A stretch of DNA of 64,000 nt, from assembly GCF_030149425.1 (NCBI RefSeq), contig NZ_JASBRQ010000005.1, forward strand, positions 16,102 to 80,101. Direction: 5' to 3'. Shown in pieces: positions 8,490 to 19,556 of the stretch (position 1 is the stretch's first letter; every line of letters starts with the position of its first letter). Position numbers and translations under genes: made by a program. This DNA is from Maricaulis sp. (GTDB lineage Bacteria; Pseudomonadota; Alphaproteobacteria; Caulobacterales; Maricaulaceae). The notes below the pieces were generated by a model that saw only the letters and a list, made by a program, of their open reading frames with translations, was not told the DNA's origin and ran no database searches.

Positions 8490-9821
8490 ATGAGTGATGC
8501 GGACTGGGACCCCTATGGCGGGGACGCACATCTGACACCGGTCTTTGGCCGTTTGCGCTTGCGCACGCTGGTCATGTTGCGCTGGCTGGCCGTGACCGGA
8601 CAGACGCTGACCGTGCTCAGCGTGCATTTCATTCTCGGCTTTGAATTGCCGCTCGGCTTCTGCCTCGGCGTCATTATTGCCAGTGCCTGGATCAATACCT
8701 GGCTGACCCTTTCGGTGCGGCCGCAGCAATTTGCCAAGGACTGGCAGGCCTTCGCCCAGCTCGTCTATGACGTGGTCCAGCTCTGTGCCCTGCTGATGCT
8801 GACCGGGGGGCTGCAGAACCCGTTCGTGGTCATGCTCGCCGCCCCCGTGACGATTGCCGTCGCCGCCCTGCCGCCGCGCTGGTCCCTGGCGATCGCCCTT
8901 ATCGCCATGCTGGGAACCGGAGCGATGTGGCTGTGGAGCCTGCCGCTGCCCTGGATCGACGGCGAACCGCTAAACCTGCCGGCTTTCTATATTGTCGGTC
9001 TTTGGTCGGCGATCTTCATCGCCGTGGCCTTCACCGCGGTTTACTCCTGGCGTGTGAGCCGCGAAGGGCGCTCCATGGCGACGGCCCTGGCCGCGACCCA
9101 GAGCGTATTGTCGCGGGAACAGCGGCTGTCTGCCCTCGGAGCGCTCGCCGCGGCAGCTGCCCATGAGCTGGGTACGCCCCTGGCCACCATCCAGCTGACC
9201 GCCAAGGAAATGCTGCGCGAGCTGCAGGATAACGACCTTCTGCGCGAGGATGCGGAATTGCTCGTCACCCAGGCCCGCCGCTGCCGGGACATTCTCAAGC
9301 GATTGAGCCAGGAGCGTACCGCCTCCGACCAGCGCCATGATCGCGTCGAGTTCCTGGCCGCACTTGAAGAAGCGGCAGCCCCCCTGCGCGGGCTTGGGCC
9401 CATGGTCGATGTTCACCTGGCTCAGCCGGGCAGCGCCTCGGCGACATCTGAGCCGGTTCTGCGGCGCATGCCGGAGCTTCTCTATGGCGTTGGCAATTTC
9501 ATCGAGAATGCCGTCGATTTTGCCGAAACCCGTGTCGTGGTGGAGGGCAGCTGGGATGATGATTACATCATGATCGGGATCGAGGACGATGGAGCGGGCT
9601 TTTCGCTCGAAATTCTTTCCAAGATCGGAGAGCCCTATGTCACCTCCCGGTCCGGTACGCCGGGTCAGGGCGGCCTCGGCCTGGGTGTGTTTATTGCCAA
9701 GACCATGATTGAAAAAACCGGCGGTGAGGTCAGTTTCGACAATGCGGGCAGCCAGGGCGGCGCTGTTGTGCGTGTGCGTTGGCCGCGCAAACAGGTAGAG
9801 GCGGCGCCGATTGTTCGCTAG
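8490..9821 (+). CDS. regB: Redox-sensing histidine kinase RegB (PrrB/ActS)
   Basis: A 443-residue kinase with six membrane segments in residues 27-190 and a cytosolic kinase core. The RegB-specific GGLQNPF quinone-site motif is present near residue 106. The phospho-acceptor His225 lies in AAHELGTPLA. Cys265 in ARRCRDIL sits at the same position as the redox-active cysteine of Rhodobacter RegB. N, G1 and G2 boxes of the ATPase domain follow (IENAVDFA, DDGAGFS, GLGLGVF). It reads the oxidation state of the quinone pool and phosphorylates RegA. Upstream 135 bp are shared with the divergent SCO gene. Confidence 0.95.
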   Translation: MSDADWDPYGGDAHLTPVFGRLRLRTLVMLRWLAVTGQTLTVLSVHFILGFELPLGFCLGVIIASAWINTWLTLSVRPQQFAKDWQAFAQLVYDVVQLCALLMLTGGLQNPFVVMLAAPVTIAVAALPPRWSLAIALIAMLGTGAMWLWSLPLPWIDGEPLNLPAFYIVGLWSAIFIAVAFTAVYSWRVSREGRSMATALAATQSVLSREQRLSALGALAAAAAHELGTPLATIQLTAKEMLRELQDNDLLREDAELLVTQARRCRDILKRLSQERTASDQRHDRVEFLAALEEAAAPLRGLGPMVDVHLAQPGSASATSEPVLRRMPELLYGVGNFIENAVDFAETRVVVEGSWDDDYIMIGIEDDGAGFSLEILSKIGEPYVTSRSGTPGQGGLGLGVFIAKTMIEKTGGEVSFDNAGSQGGAVVRVRWPRKQVEAAPIVR

Positions 9822-9892
9822 GAGAGAAGCGCACAAGCCGCCGTCATCGGACGGTCGTTGTTGCAAGTGCGATTGAAAACGAGGGTTTGAGT

Positions 9893-10444
9893 GTGAGCGA
9901 TATCGAATTCGAGCTTCCCGAAGACAAGACTCTGATGATCCTGGACGATGATGCGCCGTTCCGGACGCGCCTCGGCCGGGCCATGACAGGCCGTGGCTTT
10001 GTCGTTTCAGCAGTCGGAACCGTCGATGAAGCCCGTGAGATCGCGCGCTCCAACCCGCCGGCCTTTGCTGTTCTCGACCTTCGCCTGGAAGACGGTGACG
10101 GGCTGGAAGTCGTCAAAGCCCTGCATGCTTCTCGCCCGGACTGCCGTGTCGTTATGCTGACCGGTTACGGCAATATCGCCACCGCGGTTGCGGCGGTGAA
10201 GGCTGGTGCGGTGGATTACATGTCCAAGCCTGCCGACGCAGACGATATTATCAAAGCCTTGCTGGCCCATCCGGATGACAAGCCGGAGCCGCCGGAAAAC
10301 CCGATGTCGGCCGATCGCGTCCGCTGGGAACATATCCAGCGGGTGTTCGAATTATGCGATCATAACGTCTCGGAGACGGCACGCCGTCTCAACATGCACC
10401 GCCGTACGCTGCAGCGTATCCTGGCCAAGCGGGCACCGCGCTAA
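9893..10444 (+). CDS. regA: Response regulator RegA (PrrA/ActR)
   Basis: A 183-residue regulator with an N-terminal receiver (acidic pair D18-D20, phospho-acceptor Asp62 in AVLDLR, Lys112 in MSKPAD), a proline-rich linker, and a C-terminal Fis-type helix-turn-helix (NVSETARRLNMHRRTLQRIL). RegA-type regulators control respiration, energy taxis and carbon/nitrogen fixation genes in response to redox. I chose the GTG at 9893 because GAGGG lies seven bases upstream; the longer frame overlapping regB has no such site. It follows regB by 71 bp and its stop overlaps that of the convergent DUF1223 gene. Confidence 0.94.
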   Translation: MSDIEFELPEDKTLMILDDDAPFRTRLGRAMTGRGFVVSAVGTVDEAREIARSNPPAFAVLDLRLEDGDGLEVVKALHASRPDCRVVMLTGYGNIATAVAAVKAGAVDYMSKPADADDIIKALLAHPDDKPEPPENPMSADRVRWEHIQRVFELCDHNVSETARRLNMHRRTLQRILAKRAPR

Positions 10445-11178
10445 TTCGTTTCCGCGTCCTCGGCAAAGGCAAACCCGTATACCGGCCCGCCATCGGCGCC
10501 CTGGACGATGGCCATGGTCTTCAGGCTGCGATAGCTCTCGCCGGCGAATTCCGCGGATCCGCCGTCCCAGCGGCCGATATGGGTCAGGCTTTTGACCATG
10601 TTGTAGTGAAGCATCTCGGTTCCGGCATTTTCGCCGGCTTCGATGTCGACGGTCGCCCAGCCGGGGGCGTATGAGACCAGCCAGACGTCCAGCGGCTCTT
10701 CTGGCGCCTCGCCGTCAATATTGACCACGAAGGAGCCGAACGGGCCGTCGCTGATCGATATCTCCGGCGTGTAGGGCATAGCGGTCAGGCGCTGCTCGAC
10801 GGCATCGGCGACCTTGTCCTCATTCCAGCCCGGCGCATTGATGGCGCCATCGACAACGAATTGCGGCGTATAGAGCCGGTTGATGCCCAGGCGCGGCAGA
10901 TAGGCGCGTTGGCGGGTCACATATTCCGGCCGGGCATAGGTGTCGGTCCAGCCATACATGTCCCAGTAGGACACGCCGAAGGCCAGGACAAAGACATTCT
11001 CACGCTGGTCGAGTTCGCCGAGATAGCGATTGGCATCCGGGCACAGGCCGCATCCCTGGCTGGTGAACAGTTCGACCAGGACCGGGCGCGTTTCGGTGGG
11101 CTCGTCACAGGACGCCGTACCGGCGGTGGCGGCGGACGGCATGACCAGCATGAGGGCAAGGACTAAGGCGGCATACAT
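10441..11178 (-). CDS. DUF1223-family exported thioredoxin-like protein
   Basis: A 245-residue exported protein: signal peptide ending near SAATAGTASC, then a thioredoxin-like segment with the CGLC motif in LFTSQGCGLCPDA, followed by YTPQFVVDG, typical of DUF1223. The family is secreted and presumed redox-active but has no established substrate. Two in-frame ATGs lie close together; AGGCGG sits 7 bases before the second (11178), which I chose. It is transcribed convergently to regA. Confidence 0.8.
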   Translation of the reverse strand: MYAALVLALMLVMPSAATAGTASCDEPTETRPVLVELFTSQGCGLCPDANRYLGELDQRENVFVLAFGVSYWDMYGWTDTYARPEYVTRQRAYLPRLGINRLYTPQFVVDGAINAPGWNEDKVADAVEQRLTAMPYTPEISISDGPFGSFVVNIDGEAPEEPLDVWLVSYAPGWATVDIEAGENAGTEMLHYNMVKSLTHIGRWDGGSAEFAGESYRSLKTMAIVQGADGGPVYGFAFAEDAETN

Positions 11179-11262
11179 ACGCATGCCGCCTAGATAAGCA
11201 TCCCAGCCCGTGTCGGCCAATCACTTGGCTGTGACACGGGCGGGAGGAATGTGTCCTGTGCG

Positions 11263-13938
<2,676 letters not shown>

Positions 13939-14087
13939 TGATATCATCCTCGGCTGGGTAGGGCGCGGACGCGCCGGGGGAGGAGGGAAACCTATATAAG
14001 GTTTTGTGCTGCGTGCGTTTTAGCCGCACACATAGTGCCGTGCAATGCGGCCCCTACGCGTTGACGCCAGCGTGGCAATTGGGCGAC

Positions 14088-14744
14088 ATGCGGACGATGA
14101 ACCAGATCGCCGAAGTTTTGCCGAATCTTGCGCCCTTTGAATCCTTGGCGCTCAGCGTCGCGGGATTGACCCTGTCTCGGGGTGATTTGTGTTTGATCTC
14201 GGACCTGGATCTGCGTCTTTCCGGCGGCGATGCGGTGTTCCTGATGGGCGCAAACGGTTCCGGCAAGACCACCTTCCTGCACGCGCTGGCGGGTTTGGTG
14301 CGCCCGGATCAGGGCACGATCATGCTCGGCGATCGGCCGCTTGATCTGGAGGCCTCGGAGTGGATCGGCTGGCTCGGCCATGTCGACGGGTTGAAGCCGA
14401 ATGAAACGGTGCGCGAAACCCTGCGTTTCTGGGCCGGGCTGCAGGGTGAGCGCAAGCCGCCGATCATGGCTGTGCTCAAGGCGCTCGATATCGGTCACCT
14501 GATCGACAGGCCGACCGGGCGGTTATCGCGTGGACAGCAGCGCCGGGTCGCCTTTGCCCGGGTGGCCGTGGCCAATCGTCCGCTCTGGCTGCTTGATGAG
14601 CCGGCCGGCCCGCTGGACCAGCGTGGACGCGACCGTCTCGCCGAGCTTGTCGCCTGGCATCGCGACCGTGGCGGCATCGTTATTGCCGCCACACACCAGA
14701 TTCTCGACTGGCCGGGCGCTGAGACGCTGGAGTTGAGCCGATGA
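14088..14744 (+). CDS. ccmA: Haem exporter ATP-binding subunit CcmA
   Basis: An ABC ATPase of about 218 residues: Walker A GANGSGKTT, signature LSRGQQRRVAFAR, Walker B LWLLDEPAG, and the short length typical of CcmA. With CcmB and CcmC it releases haem-loaded CcmE during cytochrome c maturation. The start is uncertain: ATGs at 14088 and 14097 are both possible and neither has a strong ribosome site. It overlaps ccmB by 4 bases, so the two are translated together. Confidence 0.93.
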   Translation: MRTMNQIAEVLPNLAPFESLALSVAGLTLSRGDLCLISDLDLRLSGGDAVFLMGANGSGKTTFLHALAGLVRPDQGTIMLGDRPLDLEASEWIGWLGHVDGLKPNETVRETLRFWAGLQGERKPPIMAVLKALDIGHLIDRPTGRLSRGQQRRVAFARVAVANRPLWLLDEPAGPLDQRGRDRLAELVAWHRDRGGIVIAATHQILDWPGAETLELSR

Positions 14745-15412
14745 ACGCCCTGAGCCGTGTTTTCGCCCGCGAGGCGCGCCTGGCCTGGGCCGGCGGCGGC
14801 GGTGCAGCCGGGCCGGCAGCCTTTTTCCTGGCCTGTATCTCGATTGTTCCGCTGGCCGTGGGGCCGCAGGCTGAACGCCTGTTGGCCATGGGGCCGGGGA
14901 TTGCTGCTATCGCCGCCCTTCTCGCCGTGGTCCAGACCGCCGAACGCCTGTTCGCCGACGATGCCTCCGACGGCACGCTGGAGCTCTATGTCCTGATGCC
15001 GGTCAGCCCGGCCCTGCTGGCTCTGGCCAAGGTGCTCGGCCAGGCCGCCGCCACCCTGGCGCCTCTGCCGGTCATCGCGGTGATCGGCGGTATCATGTTC
15101 GGGCTGGATTTTGCCCAGTCGGCCCTCGTGGGTTTGGCCCTGCTCTGTGCTCTTCCGGCCCTGGCCCTGATTGCCGGCTTTGCCGGTGCTCTGGCGGCGG
15201 GTGTGAAACGTGGCGGCTTGCTGATCGCCCTGATCGCCATTCCGATGATGGTGCCGGCGCTGATCTTCTCGTCCGGGGCCGGAAGGGCGGCACTTGAGGG
15301 CGAATGGGACCGGGCCTGGGCCACGCTCTTGCTGACCCTGGCGGTATCGCTGGGGACGATGGCCCTGATGCCCTTCGGCATTGCTGCCGCGATGCGTGCC
15401 CGGACCGGCTGA
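14741..15412 (+). CDS. ccmB: Haem exporter membrane subunit CcmB
   Basis: A 223-residue polytopic membrane protein with six hydrophobic segments and the CcmB feature 'FADDASDGTLELYVLMP'. It is the permease partner of CcmA. Start codon overlaps the ccmA stop (ATGA type). Downstream the ccm order is interrupted: the next gene lies on the other strand before ccmC resumes. Confidence 0.93.
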   Translation: MNALSRVFAREARLAWAGGGGAAGPAAFFLACISIVPLAVGPQAERLLAMGPGIAAIAALLAVVQTAERLFADDASDGTLELYVLMPVSPALLALAKVLGQAAATLAPLPVIAVIGGIMFGLDFAQSALVGLALLCALPALALIAGFAGALAAGVKRGGLLIALIAIPMMVPALIFSSGAGRAALEGEWDRAWATLLLTLAVSLGTMALMPFGIAAAMRARTG

Positions 15413-16474
15413 TCAATCGAGCAGATTCAATGTGTCGACAATTTCGACATCCATCGACCGGCTCAACGCATCATCCAGGAAGGGTTTGTGGGCCGCCCCG
15501 ACGATAATCAGGACCCGGCCGCCAGGCCGCTGGGCCATGATTTCGCGGGCATGGGCGGCCATGCGCAGATTGCGCGCTTCCCAATAGGCCAGACGCGCCC
15601 GTCCGATGCCATCCATGTCGGCCCGGGCGAAGGACACCCAATGCACTCCCATGTCGAGTTCAGCGTATGGCGCGCTATTCATGTGCCGCAAGGCGGCGAG
15701 CAAGTCCTCGGCACTGGCGACCGAAGCCGTTGCCGATTGAAGCTCCGCCATCGCGTCGCCCGACATGACCTGTGTCATCACTTCGCTGGCCTGAAATGAC
15801 GCGGCGAAGGCCTCGTACCCGCCAAGAAAGGCGCGTTTGTCGGAGTGGCTGTCGAAGGCGAAAATCCGGTCATGTCCGAGCCGCGCGGCCAGCGGCACGG
15901 CGAATTGCTGGACCTCGTTGCTGCGCTCCAGATCGCTGTTCAGCGTCTCGGCAAGCGCCTCGGATATGCCGTCACCGGCGCGGCGCTCGGCTGCGGCCAG
16001 GCCGTGCCAATGGATCAGGGCCGAAGCGGGATCAAGATTGGCCAGATGAAGTGCGGCGAGCCGGCGACGCTCGGCGGCTGAGGCGTTCGCCGTGGCTTGT
16101 TCGACAGCCTGGCGTGCCTGGTGCCGCGTCAGACCCAGTTCCTGCTGGGCCTGCTGCGCCAGGTCGATGATCCGGCCGGCAAACTGGTCAGTCACTTCCT
16201 GATAGGCCGGATCGGCTTGCATCATCTCGATTTCGCGGGCCGGGAGCTGTTCGATCAAGATCAGGTCCGGAGCCCAGTCGGCGAGCTGGTCGACAACGGG
16301 GTTGGCCCAATCCGGCTCGAACGCGCTCAATTGCCGAAGATGCATGGTGGCAAGCACCGCCACCTCTGTGGCCGGTCCGTCCAGCGTCTCGACCATGTCT
16401 CGCGGCGCCGGAGCGGGCTCGGTATTGGCCTGTACAAAGCCGAACAGGACGGCGGTAATCATCGCAAGCATCAT
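15413..16474 (-). CDS. DUF5694 (GumN/TraB-like) exported protein
   Basis: A 353-residue protein with a signal peptide (MMLAMITAVLFGFVQA) and the pattern of DUF5694/GumN-TraB relatives: VAVLATMHLRQLS near the N-terminus, LILIEQLPAREI, and a C-terminal RVLIIVGAAHKPFLDD. In the broader TraB/Tiki fold the histidines and glutamates of these motifs bind a metal and some members are peptidases; activity here is not established. GGGAG lies six bases before the ATG at 16474. It sits opposite in strand between ccmB and ccmC, with its stop adjoining the ccmB stop. Confidence 0.7.
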   Translation of the reverse strand: MMLAMITAVLFGFVQANTEPAPAPRDMVETLDGPATEVAVLATMHLRQLSAFEPDWANPVVDQLADWAPDLILIEQLPAREIEMMQADPAYQEVTDQFAGRIIDLAQQAQQELGLTRHQARQAVEQATANASAAERRRLAALHLANLDPASALIHWHGLAAAERRAGDGISEALAETLNSDLERSNEVQQFAVPLAARLGHDRIFAFDSHSDKRAFLGGYEAFAASFQASEVMTQVMSGDAMAELQSATASVASAEDLLAALRHMNSAPYAELDMGVHWVSFARADMDGIGRARLAYWEARNLRMAAHAREIMAQRPGGRVLIIVGAAHKPFLDDALSRSMDVEIVDTLNLLD

Positions 16475-16584
16475 ATCTGTCTCCCTGGCGCCGTTATGAT
16501 GCGTGCCAGGGGGCAAATGGATGCAGGGCCCGCGAGCGCTTTGACGCAGTTGCCGATTTTGGTCCGGCGAAGTAAGCAGCGTGC

Positions 16585-17313
16585 ATGCTGTCTTACTTTT
16601 CCAACCCGCAGCGTTTCGATCAGCTCGCCCGCATTGCGATCCCGGTGTGCGGTATCGGCGGTTTGCTGCTCGCGGCGATCGGTGTCTACGTCTCCTTCTT
16701 CGCGTCGCCGCCGGACTACCAGCAGGGCGATACGGTCCGGATCATGTATGTGCATGTGCCCGCGGCCTATATGGCCTCAGCCATCTATGCCGGCATGGCG
16801 GTTGCCAGCTTTATCTATTTTGTCTGGCGGCACTCCCTGGCAGATGCGGCGGCAGACGTCATGGCGCCGATTGGCGCGACTTTTACCGCCCTGGCGCTGG
16901 CAACAGGCTCGCTGTGGGGCAAGCCGATGTGGGGTACTTGGTGGGAATGGGATGCGCGGATGACCTCGGTGCTGGTCATGCTGCTGATCTATCTCGGCTA
17001 TATCGCCCTGCGCGGGGCCATCGAGGACCGCCAGCTCGCGGCTCGCATGGCCGCGATCCTGGCCATGATCGGGGTCATCAACCTCGTCATCGTCCGGTTT
17101 TCAGTGGAATGGTGGTCGAGCCTGCACCAGCCGGCCTCGATCATCCGCATGGATGGGCCGACCATTGATGGCAGCCAGCTCACCCCGCTCTTCCTGATGA
17201 TGGGCGCCTATACGCTGTTGGCGGCCTGGCTGGTCTTCTACCGCCTGCGTTCGCGGGCCTTGGTGCAGCGCGCCCGTAGCATTCAGAGCCGGCGCGAGCG
17301 GGAGGGTATGTGA
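16585..17313 (+). CDS. ccmC: Haem lyase subunit CcmC
   Basis: A 242-residue protein with six membrane segments and the tryptophan-rich periplasmic signature WGTWWEWDARMTS, plus conserved histidines flanking it (YVHVPAAYMA and SLHQPASI). CcmC hands haem to CcmE. Its TGA stop shares a base with the ccmD start, so the ccmC-ccmD-ccmG run is a tightly coupled operon. Confidence 0.95.
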   Translation: MLSYFSNPQRFDQLARIAIPVCGIGGLLLAAIGVYVSFFASPPDYQQGDTVRIMYVHVPAAYMASAIYAGMAVASFIYFVWRHSLADAAADVMAPIGATFTALALATGSLWGKPMWGTWWEWDARMTSVLVMLLIYLGYIALRGAIEDRQLAARMAAILAMIGVINLVIVRFSVEWWSSLHQPASIIRMDGPTIDGSQLTPLFLMMGAYTLLAAWLVFYRLRSRALVQRARSIQSRREREGM

Positions 17314-17468
17314 TGCAGGATTTCCTCAATATGGGCGGTTACGCCTTCTACGTCTGGGGCTCCTGGGGTGTCTCTGCTCTTGCCATTATCGCTTTGATCG
17401 TTTTCGCTCTTCTGGAACGCGCCGGGGCCCAGGCCCGCCTGCGCGAACTGGAAGAGGATGAGGGTTGA
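17313..17468 (+). CDS. ccmD: Haem exporter protein CcmD
   Basis: A 51-residue protein that short-gene callers may miss. It begins MQDFLNMGGYAFYVWGSW, the usual CcmD opening, has one membrane helix (about residues 19-35) and ends in a charged helix rich in Arg and Glu. Start overlaps the ccmC stop and its TGA overlaps the ccmG ATG. CcmD stabilises the CcmABC-CcmE complex. Confidence 0.9.
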   Translation: MQDFLNMGGYAFYVWGSWGVSALAIIALIVFALLERAGAQARLRELEEDEG

Positions 17469-17980
17469 TGCGCGTATTTCAGGTATTGGCGCTGGTGGCG
17501 ATAGTCGCCCTGGCAGGGCTGCTCGGCTGGCGTGAATACCAGCTCAATTACGCGCCGCGTCCAGCCTTGCCTGAGCTCGCCCTGGCGGAGCTGGACGGGC
17601 GTACCGGTTTCGATCCGGCCGGGCAGAGCCAGGCCTATCTGATCAATGTACTCTCTGCGGATTGCCTCGATTGCAGCAGTGAAATGCCGGTCCTGAGCGC
17701 TCTCTCGGCGGAAGGGATCACGCTCTACGCGCTCTTCCACGGAGATGATGCCGGCGAAGTGACCCGGTTTCTTGATGAGTTCGGCGATCCGTTCGCTGGC
17801 GTGATGCTGAGCAATAGTGCGGCCTTGCTCGAAGACTTCGGCATGGCCGGACTGCCTTTCACCGTGATCGTATCGAATGAGGGTGAAATCATCGCTCGCG
17901 TTGAAGGAGCGATCGATGTGCCGGTGCTGCAATCGACAATCTATCCGGCGCTTGAGCGTGAAGCGCGGCGGTCGCGCTAG
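17468..17980 (+). CDS. ccmG: CcmG/DsbE-like thiol:disulfide protein, atypical active site
   Basis: A 170-residue membrane-anchored thioredoxin-like protein at the place where ccmG is expected. Membrane anchor at residues 3-21; CxxC at Cys66-Cys69 written ADCLDC; cis-proline in AGLPFT. CcmG reduces apocytochrome c thiols in the periplasm. The site is unusual: the family normally has WCxxC preceded by FWASW, and GxPE at the cis-proline. Here the Trp is Asp, the second-site Pro is Asp, and the Glu is Phe. The function is inferred mainly from position. Confidence 0.75.
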   Translation: MRVFQVLALVAIVALAGLLGWREYQLNYAPRPALPELALAELDGRTGFDPAGQSQAYLINVLSADCLDCSSEMPVLSALSAEGITLYALFHGDDAGEVTRFLDEFGDPFAGVMLSNSAALLEDFGMAGLPFTVIVSNEGEIIARVEGAIDVPVLQSTIYPALEREARRSR

Positions 17981-18204
17981 GCCGCGGTTGCGACCAGGTA
18001 AATCACCAGCCGGAATACCGCAGTCGCCAGTATCGTGACCCAGAGGCGTTTGCCCGCCAGCCAGCCGGCGAGCAGGCCTGCCGCTGCCGCAGCCAGCGAC
18101 ATCACGACAAAGCCGGGCATGACGAACACGCCCCAGACCAGCCAGAAGCCGGCCGACAGTGAAAAGCTGACGGTCAGGGCGGCGAGGGCGTGACGCAGGA
18201 GCAT
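17977..18204 (-). CDS. Small membrane protein downstream of MarR gene
   Basis: A 75-residue protein with three hydrophobic segments and few charged residues. Its ATG directly follows the TAA of the MarR-like gene (TAAATG on the minus strand), which implies translational coupling with that regulator. The stop overlaps the convergent ccmG stop. No family recognised. Confidence 0.55.
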   Translation of the reverse strand: MLLRHALAALTVSFSLSAGFWLVWGVFVMPGFVVMSLAAAAAGLLAGWLAGKRLWVTILATAVFRLVIYLVATAA

Positions 18205-18813
18205 TTATTCTGCGGCGACTGGGCTGCCGGGCTTTTGCAGCTTCTTGGCGGCTTTTTTTGCGGCTTTCTTGGCCTTGGCCTTGGCTTTTTCCTTGGCCTT
18301 CTTCTTGGCCTTCTTCTTCTTCTCTTTTTCTTTATCGCGCGCCTTCTTGGCCGCTTCCTCGCCCTTTTCCAGGGTAATCGCGATGCGGCGCAGGGTTTCC
18401 AGGAAGCTGGCCCGCTTGTTTTTGGGCAGAGAAGAGAGGATGGCCTCGTCCGCTTCCATGGCGCCGAGGGTGGCGACTTCGAGCAGGGTGCGGCCTTCGG
18501 TCGACAAATGCACCGCATTGGCGCGGGCATCGCCTTCCAGTTTTTCACGCTCGAGCAGGCCGTTCTTGACCATGCGGGCGACCAGCTCCGCCAGGGTCGA
18601 GCGGTCAATGCCGGTGGCCTTGACCAGATCGGTCTGGGTCAAGCCTTCCTTTTGAGCGGTCGCGTGCAATACCGCGAACTGGCGCTGGGTCAGACGCGCA
18701 CCGGCCATCGCCTTGGTAAAGCGTTCCGCCGCGAATTGCTGTGCGCGATGGAGAAGGTGACCGGGCGACTCGGCGAGATTAAATCCCGACGGATCAGGCA
18801 GTTCTCTCGACAT
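18205..18813 (-). CDS. MarR-family regulator with lysine-rich C-terminal tail
   Basis: A 202-residue protein. Residues 15-150 form a MarR winged helix (QFAVLHATAQKEGLTQTDLVKATG, then IDRSTLAELVARMVKNGLLER and a basic wing). From about residue 150 the chain becomes a run of Lys, Ala and Glu (KEKEKKKKAKKKAKEKAKAK and further), ending KLQKPGSPVAAE. Ordinary MarR proteins stop at about 150 residues. The tail resembles histone H1-like or HU-like C-terminal extensions and may bind DNA without sequence preference. It is coupled to a small membrane protein gene. Confidence 0.88.
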   Translation of the reverse strand: MSRELPDPSGFNLAESPGHLLHRAQQFAAERFTKAMAGARLTQRQFAVLHATAQKEGLTQTDLVKATGIDRSTLAELVARMVKNGLLEREKLEGDARANAVHLSTEGRTLLEVATLGAMEADEAILSSLPKNKRASFLETLRRIAITLEKGEEAAKKARDKEKEKKKKAKKKAKEKAKAKAKKAAKKAAKKLQKPGSPVAAE

Positions 18814-18902
18814 GGTCCACTCCGCGTATGCCTTCAGTCACCATAGGACCGATTTATAACGCGAAAATGACGTTTGTCCGAGCACGGATTTTCACCCGCC
18901 GG

Positions 18903-19544
18903 TCAGGCCTCTTCTGCCTCGGCTTTTTGGTATTTGAACAGCAGCGGCAATTGCGCAGCGGCGAACAGCATTGAGGCGACCAGAACCCCCAGCTTGGCGT
19001 TCGACCAGAAGGCTTCGGTCAGGTTGAGCTCGGCAAACCAGCGCGCGCCTTCCGGTACGACACTGTCGGTGATGTGACGCCACATTACTTCATTGGCCAG
19101 GGCCAGGACCTGGAACCACAGCGCCCAGCGCACGGCCAGAAGCGTCCAGGCTTCGTCGGGCAGATCGAAAATATGCTGGAAGAAGATCTTCCAGACATTG
19201 TGGCCGGCGGCGATCGAGCCGAGCACCAGGAAAGACAGGAAGATATTGATGATGGTCGGTTTGACGTAGATGAAGATCGGGTCCTGCAGCCAGATGCCCA
19301 TGGCGCCAAAGCCGAGTACGATGATGGTGGTGAAGACCAGCATCGGCGGGATGCGGTTCTCGATCCGGATCGAGGCGATCAGGGCGATGGTGACCGCGAC
19401 CATATAGGCGCCGGTGCCGATATAGAGCGCCTGATCCGGCACATAAAATCGACAGACATTATAGACGAGGATCCAGACCGCGATCGGGCCTGCATCAATC
19501 ATCAGGCGGGAGGATTGCTCCGTGGTGGACTGGGACTGGCTCAC
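18903..19544 (-). CDS. yciB: YciB/IspA-type inner-membrane septation protein
   Basis: A 213-residue membrane protein with five or six helices and the conserved YciB features 'DAGPIAVWILVY', 'KPTIINIFLS' and 'NEVMWRH'. Family members act at cell envelope synthesis and septation in the inner membrane. The start is a GTG at 19544 with GGGAG seven bases upstream. It follows the EamA transporter in the same direction with a short gap, as part of the mtaB-ftsY-EamA-yciB run. Confidence 0.9.
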   Translation of the reverse strand: MSQSQSTTEQSSRLMIDAGPIAVWILVYNVCRFYVPDQALYIGTGAYMVAVTIALIASIRIENRIPPMLVFTTIIVLGFGAMGIWLQDPIFIYVKPTIINIFLSFLVLGSIAAGHNVWKIFFQHIFDLPDEAWTLLAVRWALWFQVLALANEVMWRHITDSVVPEGARWFAELNLTEAFWSNAKLGVLVASMLFAAAQLPLLFKYQKAEAEEA

Positions 19545-19556
19545 ATTTTTCTCCCG

